The notes below the pieces were generated by a model. The model was not told the origin of the DNA, searched no databases, and saw nothing but the letters and a program-made list of their open reading frames with translations. This document shows positions 13,360 to 21,141 of a DNA stretch of 64,000 nt, piece after piece. The DNA is taken from the NCBI RefSeq assembly GCF_022829465.1, contig NZ_JAKSXZ010000058.1:1-64000 (forward strand), in the 5' to 3' direction. The stretch comes from Methylobacterium sp. J-067. Its GTDB lineage: Bacteria > Pseudomonadota > Alphaproteobacteria > Rhizobiales > Beijerinckiaceae. How positions within the stretch are numbered: the first letter of the stretch is position 1; each line of letters opens with the position of its first letter. A program made the position numbers and the translations under genes.

Positions 13360-13902
13360 TTATGCGTCCGGCAGCATCTCGGGCAGAACCGGACGTTGCA
13401 GGACAGCACGGATGATCGCCGCGAGACCGGGCTCCGTCACCGCCTCCGCCGCCTCGTCCGGCGTGAACCAGCGCAGCTCCCGCTGGTGCTCCTCCGGGAA
13501 ATGCTTAAGCTGCTTGCGCACGCGCAGCGGGAACACCTTCACCTGGCAGGTGACGGCCTCCAGGTTCTTGAGGCGCTTCTCGTAGAGGTAATAGCCCAAC
13601 GGGCGCTTGCCGACCGAGCCGCGCAGGCCCGCCTCCTCGTAGGCCTCCTGCGCCGCCGCCTCGAAGGGCTTGCGGCCCTTCATCGGCCAGCCCTTCGGGA
13701 TCACCCAGCGGCGACTCTCTCGCGACGTCACCAGCAGCACCTTCATCCCGCCGTCACGCCCACGGCGGATCGGCAGGACACCCACTTGGCGCCGGGGCTC
13801 GTCCGCCTCGTCGAGCGACAGGTCCGATGGCTTCGGCCGGCGTGCGGACGACTTGGCAAGCTGTGCGGTGATCGGACTCTCTCCTCGACGGTGGCCCCGC
13901 AC
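13360..13902 (-). CDS. NUDIX hydrolase, diphosphoinositol/diadenosine-phosphate type
   Basis: A 180-residue protein. The Nudix region WVIPKGWPMKGRKPFEAAAQ then EAYEEAGL keeps the catalytic EAxEEAG core, but the first canonical Glu is Arg and the Arg before the core is Gln, a variant I know from alphaproteobacterial DIPP-like NUDIX proteins. Such enzymes cleave nucleoside polyphosphates or capped substrates. The start is GTG 13902; a GGAGAGAG sequence lies inside the frame 20 bases later, so a downstream non-standard start cannot be excluded. It follows hemY on the same strand after 21 bases. Confidence 0.8.
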   Translation of the reverse strand: MRGHRRGESPITAQLAKSSARRPKPSDLSLDEADEPRRQVGVLPIRRGRDGGMKVLLVTSRESRRWVIPKGWPMKGRKPFEAAAQEAYEEAGLRGSVGKRPLGYYLYEKRLKNLEAVTCQVKVFPLRVRKQLKHFPEEHQRELRWFTPDEAAEAVTEPGLAAIIRAVLQRPVLPEMLPDA

Positions 13903-13923
13903 GGCCCCCGAATGAGCCGTTGT

Positions 13924-15477
13924 CTAGATATTGCTACGTTCCGATTGCGAAACAAGTTCACTGCCACGCGCAGGAATGTCGCGCACGACAGGTTTGATAC
14001 CCATACCCGCGCTGGCCTGCGCCGGCAGGGCCGCCGCCGCCATGCCAGCCGAGATGGGATCCGCCGTCTGCGCCGGAGGCTTCGGCTCTGCTGGGACGGG
14101 CTTGGGCGCCGCGAGGGCGGGCTCGGAATGCGGCTTCAGCTGCGGCTGCGGCTCGTCCTCCTCCGGATCCATGGGTTCGGCCGGGGCGCCGAGGGCGTTC
14201 GGCGGGGCCTGCCATGTGAAGGCGTCGAGCTGGCCAGTGACCGGCGAGACCGGCTCCCAGGTTTGGGAGGCGATGCCGTCGGCGATCCAGAGCGGGTCGC
14301 GCGGGGCGCGGGCGGCGCGGGAGAGCCATTCCCGGGCCCGGCCGGACTGGGCGCCGTGCTCGGCCTCCTCGATGGAGGCCATCATCAGGCAGGTGCGGGC
14401 GGTCGGCCCTTCGAGGGTGAGGGGCTGAAGCGCCTCGCGGGCGCGGCCGAACTCGCGGGCGTCCAGCGCCGCCTGGGCCACGGCGAGGCGTGCCTCGGGA
14501 TCCCAGGACGAGATCTTGGCCAGCGTCTCGGCGCGGGCGAGCCGGTCGCGCACGGAATCGCCCGTGCGCAGGCCGAGATAGACCTGGGCGAGGTCGGGAT
14601 GCGGGTTGATTCTCCACGCGCCCTCGATCACGCGGGCGGCCTTCTTGAGGTCGCCACGGCGGGCGAGCAGCCGGCCCGCGATGCAGGCGGCGGGCACGAG
14701 GCCAGGGCTCAGCTTCACCGCCTGAAGCGCCCGCTCGGCGGCGGATTCGGGCTCGCCGGCCTCCCGGTCGCGGGCGATGGCGGTCAGCAGCACGGCGCGC
14801 TGGCGCTTGGCCGCCTGCTTGTCGATCAGGCCGAGGGAGGCGCGGCGCTCCACCGTCTCCAGGGCGCCGGTCCAGTCGGTGTCGGCGCAATGCGCCTCCA
14901 GCATCGCGTCGTTGGCCCAGGTGACGCTCGGCGCGAGGCGCGAGGCCTCGGCAGCGTAGGCGCGGGCAGCGATCTCGTCGTCCCGGCGGCGGGCCTCGAC
15001 GAACAGGCCGCGCAGGCCGAGCACCCGCGTCTCGGAGTCGTCGGCCATGGCCTGGAAGGCGCGCTCGGCGCCCTCCCGGTCCCCGGAGATCTGCGCGGCC
15101 TGGGCCTTCAGCAGCAGGGTCAGCGGCTCGGTGCCGAGAAGCCGCTCCGCATCACCCGCGTAGCGCTTGGCCGCCAGGGGATCGCCCGAGCCCACAGCGA
15201 TCATCCCCCGCGAGAGGGCCGAGAGCCCCTTGGTCCGCCGCCGCTCGGAGGAGCCGCGCACCAGCGCCTCGGGCAGGCCGATGAAGCCGCGGATGATTGC
15301 CCAGACGATGCCGAGGACCACCGCCGCCGCGATCACGCCGACGATGGCGAGGGCGAGGCTGGTGCCGATCTGGTAGCCGTTCCACACCACCGTGACGGTG
15401 CCGGGCCTGTCGGCGATCCAGACCGCCCCGAAGGCGGCCACGGCCAGCAGGACGAGGTAGGCGAGGGCGCGCCACAT
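13924..15477 (-). CDS. hemY: HemY-like inner membrane protein
   Basis: A 517-residue protein with the HemY N-domain: two transmembrane helices at about 3-22 and 42-65 (ALAIVGVIAAAVVLGIVWAI) with the family motif SLAL...GIVWAIIRGFIGLPEAL and GLSALSRGMIAVGSGD. The rest is tetratricopeptide-like helical repeats, followed by a Pro-rich tail. The Met at 15477 is chosen since the TM begins there. This 'HemY' is the TPR membrane protein found next to hemD, not protoporphyrinogen oxidase; its exact biochemical role is unclear. It follows the Mic60-like gene on the same strand. Confidence 0.88.
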   Translation of the reverse strand: MWRALAYLVLLAVAAFGAVWIADRPGTVTVVWNGYQIGTSLALAIVGVIAAAVVLGIVWAIIRGFIGLPEALVRGSSERRRTKGLSALSRGMIAVGSGDPLAAKRYAGDAERLLGTEPLTLLLKAQAAQISGDREGAERAFQAMADDSETRVLGLRGLFVEARRRDDEIAARAYAAEASRLAPSVTWANDAMLEAHCADTDWTGALETVERRASLGLIDKQAAKRQRAVLLTAIARDREAGEPESAAERALQAVKLSPGLVPAACIAGRLLARRGDLKKAARVIEGAWRINPHPDLAQVYLGLRTGDSVRDRLARAETLAKISSWDPEARLAVAQAALDAREFGRAREALQPLTLEGPTARTCLMMASIEEAEHGAQSGRAREWLSRAARAPRDPLWIADGIASQTWEPVSPVTGQLDAFTWQAPPNALGAPAEPMDPEEDEPQPQLKPHSEPALAAPKPVPAEPKPPAQTADPISAGMAAAALPAQASAGMGIKPVVRDIPARGSELVSQSERSNI

Positions 15478-15588
15478 GGGGTCAGTCTCTCCAGGCGCCG
15501 GCCGTGGGGCGGCCGGCACGAATGCGGGATGGCGCGGGGTGTCTGGCACCCTGCGCCGATGGCTGGCGGTGGCGGGCGGCCGCCGCCG

Positions 15589-17658
15589 TCATTTCTGCGC
15601 GGCGGGGGCGGGCAGGGCCTGGAACGCGGCGGCGGTGAGCGTCTGCGAGGCGCCGGCCGCCTTAGCCCGCGCGGCGAGCGTCTGCCCGAAATCCCCGGCC
15701 TGGGCCTTCGCCTCGGGCGGCAGGGCGTCGAACGCCTTGGCCGCGCCCGCCAGGTCGCCCCGGTCGAGGGCGGCCTGGACCGCCTCCTCGGGGGCCGCCG
15801 TCGCCCCGTTGGCCTCGGCCGCGCCGGCCTCGACCTTGCGCACCTGCACGAGGCCGTCGGCCATGCTGAGGAGCTTCGTGCGGAAATCGCCGCTCTCGGA
15901 GGCCGCCTTCACCTTGGCCGCCTGCCGCGCCTGGGCGATCTTGTCCGCGATGCCCCGGAACGTGCCGGCGAGCTGTGCCGTGGTCGGCGCGCCCTTCTCC
16001 GCGAAGGGGGCGAGGGCCTCCGCCTGATCCTGCGCGGACGGATCGAGCTTGCGCAGGGTGGCGAGCGGCTCGGCATAGGGCGTGCCGCTGGCGAGCGCCG
16101 AGGCGACGCGGTCGGCCACCACGACCCGCAGGGCCGCCTGGACGGTGGTGGTGGGGGCGCGGTCGGCGAGGCCCTTGTCGAGGGCGGCGATCTTGTCGCC
16201 CTGCTCGGCGAGCTTGCGGTCGACGGACTTGGCGGCTTCGGCCGCCTGGCTCTGCCCGGCCTCGGCCGCCTTGCGGCTCGCCTCGGTCGCCGCCTGCACC
16301 GACTCGGTGGCGGCCTGCACCTTGGCGTCGAGGCTCTGCTGCAGCGACGCGAGCTTCTGGCCGAGGGCCGTGTCGGCATCGGCGTTCTGCTTGGTGCGGG
16401 TCTCCATCTCGCTCTTGAGGGCGGCGATGGCGTCGGCCGTTTCCTTGGCCTTGGCGTCGTCCGCGCCCGCAGCCGGGGCCGCACCTTCGAGGGCCTTCAC
16501 GCGGGAATCGAGCTCGGCGAGCTGCTTGGTGCTGTCGGCCTGGGCGACGCCCATGCCGGCAGTGGCGCCCGCGTCGCGGCCCGGCTCCTCGGTCAGCGCC
16601 GAGAGGCGCTGATCGAGGTTGTCGAGGCGGGCGGCGACATCCTGCGGGACGGCGGCCTCGCCCGAGGCCGGCGGCGGGGCGGAGGCCTTGTCGAGGGCCT
16701 GCTTGGCGCTCGCCTCGGCGGTGGCGACGCGCTTGTCGAGGGGCGCGAGGGCGTCCTTCGGCACGAAGGTGCCGAGGCGCTGATCGATGCCGGCGATCTT
16801 CTGGTCGAGGGCGGCGACACGCCCGGCCTCGCCGCCGACGCCCGCCTTCTCGGCGGCGAAGAGCAGGCCCGCGCCGATGACGCCGCCGATCAGGCCGGCG
16901 GCGGCCAGGGAGCCGAACCCGCCCCGCGCCTTCGCGGCCGGGGGCACGGTGGAGGCGGATGACAGGGACGGCGCCGGCGAGACGGCCGGCTTCGGGGAGG
17001 CGGCAGGAGCTGGCGAGGCGGTGGGCGTGGGGCCGGGCTTCGCCGAGGCGGATGCCGGCGAGGGCTTCACCGGATCGGAGGGCTTGGCCGGCTCACCGGG
17101 CTTCGGGGGCACCTTCGCGGCATCCTTGGGCGCGTCCTTCGCGGCCTCGGGGACGCGGGTCGCCTTCAGATCGAGGATCGGGCCCGCCGTCACCGCCGCG
17201 CCGGCGACCGGCCCGGCCGGACCGCCGGGGCGGGCGCTCGGGCCGGCCGTGTTCACGGGATCGGGCTTCTTCGGCTCGCCGGGCTTGGTGTCGCCGGGCT
17301 TGGTATCGCCGGGCTTCGGAGGTTCGGTCCTGGTCGCCTCGGGCTTCACCGGCTCCGTGGGCTTCGCGGGCTCGGCGACCTTAGGCGGAGTGCCGGCCGG
17401 GGAGGGGGTGACGGGCTTCGTCGCGGAAAGCGGCGCCGCACCGGGCTTCACCTCCGGCTTGACGTCGGGCTTCGTCTCCGGCTTCGCGCCGGACGGCCCG
17501 GAGGCGGGCTTGTCTGCGTCGCTGGGCGCTGACGTCACGGGCAGGTCCTCCACTCTCGGCGTCACGGCCGCTGCGGTGTCGCGGCGGCCCGTTCCCCTAT
17601 CACCGCGCTGCCGGTTCCGGCGAGGGCGGCCTGTTGGCTTTGTCGGGCCGCCCGTCAC
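15589..17658 (-). CDS. Alphaproteobacterial Mic60/mitofilin homologue
   Basis: A 689-residue protein with the Mic60 layout: a long Pro/Lys/Glu-rich disordered N-terminus (1-240), one transmembrane helix (about 245-266, SLAAAGLIGGVIGAGLLF), long periplasmic coiled coils (about 280-500) and a C-terminal mitofilin-type helical domain (TTVQAALRVVVADRVASALA). In alphaproteobacteria and mitochondria Mic60 shapes inner membranes, forming intracytoplasmic membranes or crista junctions. Location beside hemD and hemY is the known context of the bacterial gene. It starts at GTG 17658 and overlaps the end of hemD by 4 bases. The N-terminal part contains short tandem repeats such as GDTKPGDTKPG. Confidence 0.85.
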   Translation of the reverse strand: MTGGPTKPTGRPRRNRQRGDRGTGRRDTAAAVTPRVEDLPVTSAPSDADKPASGPSGAKPETKPDVKPEVKPGAAPLSATKPVTPSPAGTPPKVAEPAKPTEPVKPEATRTEPPKPGDTKPGDTKPGEPKKPDPVNTAGPSARPGGPAGPVAGAAVTAGPILDLKATRVPEAAKDAPKDAAKVPPKPGEPAKPSDPVKPSPASASAKPGPTPTASPAPAASPKPAVSPAPSLSSASTVPPAAKARGGFGSLAAAGLIGGVIGAGLLFAAEKAGVGGEAGRVAALDQKIAGIDQRLGTFVPKDALAPLDKRVATAEASAKQALDKASAPPPASGEAAVPQDVAARLDNLDQRLSALTEEPGRDAGATAGMGVAQADSTKQLAELDSRVKALEGAAPAAGADDAKAKETADAIAALKSEMETRTKQNADADTALGQKLASLQQSLDAKVQAATESVQAATEASRKAAEAGQSQAAEAAKSVDRKLAEQGDKIAALDKGLADRAPTTTVQAALRVVVADRVASALASGTPYAEPLATLRKLDPSAQDQAEALAPFAEKGAPTTAQLAGTFRGIADKIAQARQAAKVKAASESGDFRTKLLSMADGLVQVRKVEAGAAEANGATAAPEEAVQAALDRGDLAGAAKAFDALPPEAKAQAGDFGQTLAARAKAAGASQTLTAAAFQALPAPAAQK

Positions 17659-18347
17659 CGGGCCAACCCGTCGAGCAGCGCCGTCTCGCGCGGCTGCGCC
17701 GCGACGAAATGGACCCGAATGCCCGCCTGTTCCAGCGTCCGCGCAACATCGGCGGACAGGCAGTAATGATTCAGAGCGCGGAAGGCTCCACCATGCCCCG
17801 CCGCCTCGCAGAGCGACACGGCGGTTTCGGCGCTTCGGCTGGAATAGTGCAACGCGGCCTCCAGCGTTCCCGCCATCAGGGCGTCCCCGACCGGCGTGGG
17901 CAGATCGGCGACGGCCTGCGCTTGGTAGGCGATGTGGATCGCAAGGCGAAAGCCCGCCTGCGCCAGCGCGGCGGCGGGCTCCGGCTTGCGGTCTTCCCCG
18001 GCGACGTGGAGCAGGCGCCCGCCGGCCGGGAGATGGCGCGCCACCAGGGCGGCGAGGCCCGCCCCGTCGCCCGGCCCCTCGGTCACGGGCCCGAACCCGG
18101 CCTCCCGCGCCCGCTCGGCGGTGCGGGCGCCGACCGCGAAGACCGGCACGTCCCGGAGGCGGGTTTCCAGGGCCGCGACGGCGTTGGCGCTGGTCAGGAT
18201 GATTCCGTCGAACGGCCCCGCCGGCAGGGGCGTCCCCACGGCGCGGACGGCGAGGACCGGCGCGACAACCGGGGCATGGCCGAGCCCGGCCAAGGCCGCG
18301 CCCGTGCGCGAGGCCCCCGGCTCCGGCCGCGCCACCCAGACGCGCAT
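17655..18347 (-). CDS. hemD: Uroporphyrinogen-III synthase
   Basis: A 230-residue enzyme that closes and flips ring D of hydroxymethylbilane to make uroporphyrinogen III in tetrapyrrole synthesis. It shows the start RVWVARPEPGASRTGAAL, DGIILTSANAVAAL in domain 1, and LHYSSRSAETAV in domain 2, as usual for this divergent family. It lies 5 bases after the aldose epimerase gene on the same strand and overlaps the Mic60-like gene. hemC is not in the window. Confidence 0.9.
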   Translation of the reverse strand: MRVWVARPEPGASRTGAALAGLGHAPVVAPVLAVRAVGTPLPAGPFDGIILTSANAVAALETRLRDVPVFAVGARTAERAREAGFGPVTEGPGDGAGLAALVARHLPAGGRLLHVAGEDRKPEPAAALAQAGFRLAIHIAYQAQAVADLPTPVGDALMAGTLEAALHYSSRSAETAVSLCEAAGHGGAFRALNHYCLSADVARTLEQAGIRVHFVAAQPRETALLDGLAR

Positions 18348-18352
18348 GATCC

Positions 18353-19231
18353 TCAGCCCTCCAGGCTCAGGCGCACCCCGTGGCGCGCCTGCGCGCCCGG
18401 AGCGAGGAGGCGCTGCGAATCGCGCTCCGCGAGATCGCCGTCGAAGCCCGCCCAGTCGGCATGGCCAGTCCAGCATTCGAGGGAGAGGAACGGCGCGGTG
18501 GGCTTGGTCCATACGGCGAGATGCGGGAAGTCCTCCGCCTCCATGCGGATCGCCGCCCCGCCCGCCCCGGTGAAGCGCATCACCCGGCTCGCCGCGTTCC
18601 GGAACACGAAGGCCTCGGTGAAGATCGCGGGATCGAGGGGCAGGAGGCGCCCGTCGAGGGGCACCGGCTGCTCGTCCCGCAGGAGGAGCCCCCCGTCGCC
18701 GACCTTGGGGGCGAAGGGCCGTTCCGCCGTCTCGAACTCCACCGCGTAGCCGCCGTCCTTCGCGCGTTCGCCCCCGGCGAAGGGCCAGGGGAAGGCAGGG
18801 TGGAAGCCCAGCGCGTAGGGCAGGGGGCCGTCGCCCGGGTTGGCGACGATCACCTCGAAATCGAGGCCGGCCGGGCGCAGGCGCGCGGTCACGTCCAGGC
18901 GGAACGCATAAGGATAATGAGCCCGCGTCGCGTCGCTGTCGGCCAGGCGCAGCCGCACAGAATCGTCGCTGCGCTCGATGACGGCGAAGGTCAGGTCGCG
19001 GGCGAAGCCGTGCTGGCCCATCGGATAGGCGTGCCCATCGACCCGCACCGCCGCGCCGGCCGAGGCGCCGACCACCGGGAAGAGCCAGGGGGCGTGCCGG
19101 TTCCAGTGGGCGGGGTCGCCGCTCCACAGATACTCGCGCCCGCCGACCCGCCACGAGACCGGCTCGGCCCCGTGGGTCGAGACGGTCGCCGTGGTGCCGT
19201 CCGGCGCGATGAGGTCGATCCGCTTGCCCAA
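18353..19231 (-). CDS. Aldose 1-epimerase (mutarotase) family protein
   Basis: A 292-residue beta-sandwich sugar mutarotase. Likely catalytic residues are His in MGQHGFAR, His in LGFHPAFPW and Glu in SLECWTGHAD, as in the LacX/YeaD-like branch. The probable role is to interconvert alpha and beta anomers of hexoses or their derivatives in the cytoplasm. It is the upstream gene of the hemD cluster; its function is not clearly linked to haem. Confidence 0.88.
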   Translation of the reverse strand: MGKRIDLIAPDGTTATVSTHGAEPVSWRVGGREYLWSGDPAHWNRHAPWLFPVVGASAGAAVRVDGHAYPMGQHGFARDLTFAVIERSDDSVRLRLADSDATRAHYPYAFRLDVTARLRPAGLDFEVIVANPGDGPLPYALGFHPAFPWPFAGGERAKDGGYAVEFETAERPFAPKVGDGGLLLRDEQPVPLDGRLLPLDPAIFTEAFVFRNAASRVMRFTGAGGAAIRMEAEDFPHLAVWTKPTAPFLSLECWTGHADWAGFDGDLAERDSQRLLAPGAQARHGVRLSLEG

Positions 19232-19291
19232 GGCCCGCTCCCTCTCCAGTCCGTTCAGGAGTTAACGGACCGGCGGGAGGGTGCAAGGGCC

Positions 19292-19600
19292 TCAGTCGAG
19301 CTTCTTCAGCGAACCGAGGTCGACCTCGCCGTTCTGGCTCGTGAAGGTGAGCGAGCGCGAGCCGCCATCGGCCTGCGAGACGCCGCCGATCCGGTGGTCG
19401 CCGCTGTCGTAGGTCGAGACCGTCCCGTCGGACTCGATGAGGAGCCGCTTCTTGTCGGGGAAGAAGGCGTACTTCATCCCGTTCTGGGCGCCGCTCGTGG
19501 CGGGCGAGCCGAGATCCTCCGGCCACCAGGGCTTGGTGCCTTCCATGGGCTTCATCGGCTCCATCGGCTTCATGGGTTCCATCGGCTTCATCGGTTCCAT
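19292..19600 (-). CDS. Hypothetical protein with tandem MEPMKP repeats
   Basis: A 102-residue protein. GGAGG lies 7 bases before the ATG at 19600. Residues 1-21 are tandem copies of the hexapeptide MEPMKP, written in near-identical 18-base DNA repeats (19540-19600). The rest is a beta-rich domain (NGMKYAFFPDKKRLLIESDG, then TVSTYDSGDHRIGGVSQADG). I have seen this architecture only in Methylobacterium-type hypothetical proteins. It has no signal peptide. Function unknown; the repeat number is likely to vary between strains. Confidence 0.7.
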   Translation of the reverse strand: MEPMKPMEPMKPMEPMKPMEGTKPWWPEDLGSPATSGAQNGMKYAFFPDKKRLLIESDGTVSTYDSGDHRIGGVSQADGGSRSLTFTSQNGEVDLGSLKKLD

Positions 19601-19674
19601 GGTGCGTCCTCCGCCTCGCAGTGAGAGTGCGGAGGACGCGCCGGACGGCGATCGGTTGCACGCCGACCGCAGGA

Positions 19675-20340
19675 TCAGGGCTGCGGCCGCTCGCGGACCT
19701 GCCCGTCGAAGCCGACATGCAGCTCGCGCTCGCGTCCGTCCGCGTCCTTGGCCGCGACCTCGAGGTGGCGCGGCCCGCGTCCGGTGACGCGCACGTCGCT
19801 GTAGCCGGCGGACTGCACCGCCGCCGTCAGGGCCGGGACATCGGGGGCGGGGGAGAGGCCGACCCGGTCCTTCGCCCAATCGAGGGTGCCGAAGGGCGGG
19901 CCGCCCGCCGGGCCGAGCACCACCTGCTTGCCATCGCCATGGGTCAGCAGCCGGGCGTGGAGGAAGCCGTTCTCGAACCGGCCCTGCACGGTGACACTCT
20001 CGCCCCTGGCGACGAGGGTCCCGCTTTCGCCCGCCGGGCCGGTCTCCACCAGCGCCCGGCCGGTCGGGTCCTGCACCACGAACTTGTTGCCGTAGATCTC
20101 GGCGACGTCGCCCTTGATCGCCGTCGCGCCGGAGGGCGCCAGGGCCTGGATCGCCACCGGCGCGACCGGCGTTTGCGCCACGGCGCGGTTCTTGGACAGC
20201 GACAGGCCCATCGCCCCGAAGGCGAGGGGCAGGGCGAGCGCCCCCACCACCCAGGTCCGCTTCGGGATGCGCTTGCCCGTCTCCGGCCGCGCCGCCGGAA
20301 TTTCGGTGGCGGTGCCGTCGATCGTCTTGTTGTCACTCAT
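19675..20340 (-). CDS. Membrane-anchored PepSY-domain protein
   Basis: A 221-residue protein with an N-terminal signal anchor (about 27-47, TWVVGALALPLAFGAMGLSL), an OB-like domain (ATAIKGDVAEIYGNKFVVQD) and a C-terminal PepSY domain (about 165-221: LTAAVQSAGYSDVRVTGRGP, then ELHVGFDGQVRE). PepSY proteins often modulate peptidases or sensor kinases in the envelope. It is divergent from an OmpR-type two-component pair, with a perfect palindrome in the shared 135-base region, so it is probably a target of, or an accessory to, that system. Confidence 0.8.
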   Translation of the reverse strand: MSDNKTIDGTATEIPAARPETGKRIPKRTWVVGALALPLAFGAMGLSLSKNRAVAQTPVAPVAIQALAPSGATAIKGDVAEIYGNKFVVQDPTGRALVETGPAGESGTLVARGESVTVQGRFENGFLHARLLTHGDGKQVVLGPAGGPPFGTLDWAKDRVGLSPAPDVPALTAAVQSAGYSDVRVTGRGPRHLEVAAKDADGRERELHVGFDGQVRERPQP

Positions 20341-20404
20341 CGTGTCTGCCTTTCCTGATCGGACCCGTTCGATCCGTGGCGGCAGGTCTAGGGGTGGGGG
20401 GGCG

Positions 20405-20436
20405 ACCGGAACTGAACCGGGCGGTTCAGTTCCGGT
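20405..20436. promoter_or_regulatory. Perfect 32-bp palindrome, probable response-regulator operator
   Basis: ACCGGAACTGAACCG (20405-20419) and its exact complement CGGTTCAGTTCCGGT (20422-20436) are separated by GG. It lies between the divergent PepSY gene (start 20340) and the response-regulator gene (start 20476). No U-tract follows, so a terminator is unlikely; two dimers of an OmpR-type regulator could bind. Function inferred. Confidence 0.65.
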
Positions 20437-20475
20437 TAAACGGCCTGACCTACCCGGAGCCGAGGAGGGACGGGC

Positions 20476-21141
20476 GTGAAGATTCTGCTGGTTGAGGACG
20501 ATGCGGCGCTGGCGGCGGAGATCGACCGCGCCTTGCGCGCGGAGAACTTCGTCCTCGACCGGGCGGCGACGGGCGAGGACGCCCGCCATCTCGGGGAGAC
20601 GGAGGGCTACGACGCCTGCATCCTCGATCTCGGTCTGCCGCGTGGCGACGGCGTCTCCGTCCTGAATGCGTGGCGGGCGGCGGGGCGGACGCTCCCCGTG
20701 CTGGTGCTCACGGCGCGCGACGGGTGGAGCGATAAGGTCGCCGCGTTCAAGGCGGGCGCCGACGATTACCTTGTGAAACCGGTGCGGGTGGAGGAACTGG
20801 TGATCCGCCTGCGCGCCCTGGTGCGCCGGAGCCAGGGGCACGGTGCGAGCCGCCTCAGTTGCGGCCCCCTGAGCTTCGATCCCGGCCTCGGCGCCTTCGA
20901 GCGGGACGGGCTGCCCCTGCGCCTCACCGGCCTCGAATGGCGGGTCCTGTCCTGCCTGATGCTCAACCGGGATTCGGTGGTGCCGCGCACCTACCTGATC
21001 GAGCGCGTGTACGACGGCGATGCCGAGGTCGATTCGAATTCGGTGGAGGTGATCGTCGCGCGGCTGCGCAAGAAGATCGCCCCGGCGCGGATCGAGGCGA
21101 TCCGCGGCCACGGCTACCGCCTCACGGCCGAGGCGGCCTGA
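20476..21141 (+). CDS. OmpR-family response regulator
   Basis: A 221-residue DNA-binding response regulator, starting at GTG 20476. The receiver has the acidic pair VEDD (7-9), the phospho-acceptor Asp51 in ILDLGLPRGDG, Thr in VLVLTARDG and the conserved Lys in DDYLVKPV. The C-terminal winged helix (about 125-220) has the OmpR pattern (LTGLEWRVLSCLMLN, then VEVIVARLRKKI). It overlaps the kinase start by 1 base and so forms a pair with it. Likely target: its own locus, including the divergent PepSY gene. Confidence 0.95.
   Translation: MKILLVEDDAALAAEIDRALRAENFVLDRAATGEDARHLGETEGYDACILDLGLPRGDGVSVLNAWRAAGRTLPVLVLTARDGWSDKVAAFKAGADDYLVKPVRVEELVIRLRALVRRSQGHGASRLSCGPLSFDPGLGAFERDGLPLRLTGLEWRVLSCLMLNRDSVVPRTYLIERVYDGDAEVDSNSVEVIVARLRKKIAPARIEAIRGHGYRLTAEAA

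Noticed and set aside
13396-16962. A 1188-codon open frame on the plus strand opposite hemY and the Mic60-like gene
   Set aside because: Its product is a run of Gly/Arg/Leu/Ala without domains; it is the mirror of two well-supported genes and is expected in DNA of this GC content.
20405-20436. Reading the 32-bp palindrome as a transcription terminator
   Set aside because: It lies upstream of two divergent genes, has no U-tract in either direction and only a two-base loop.
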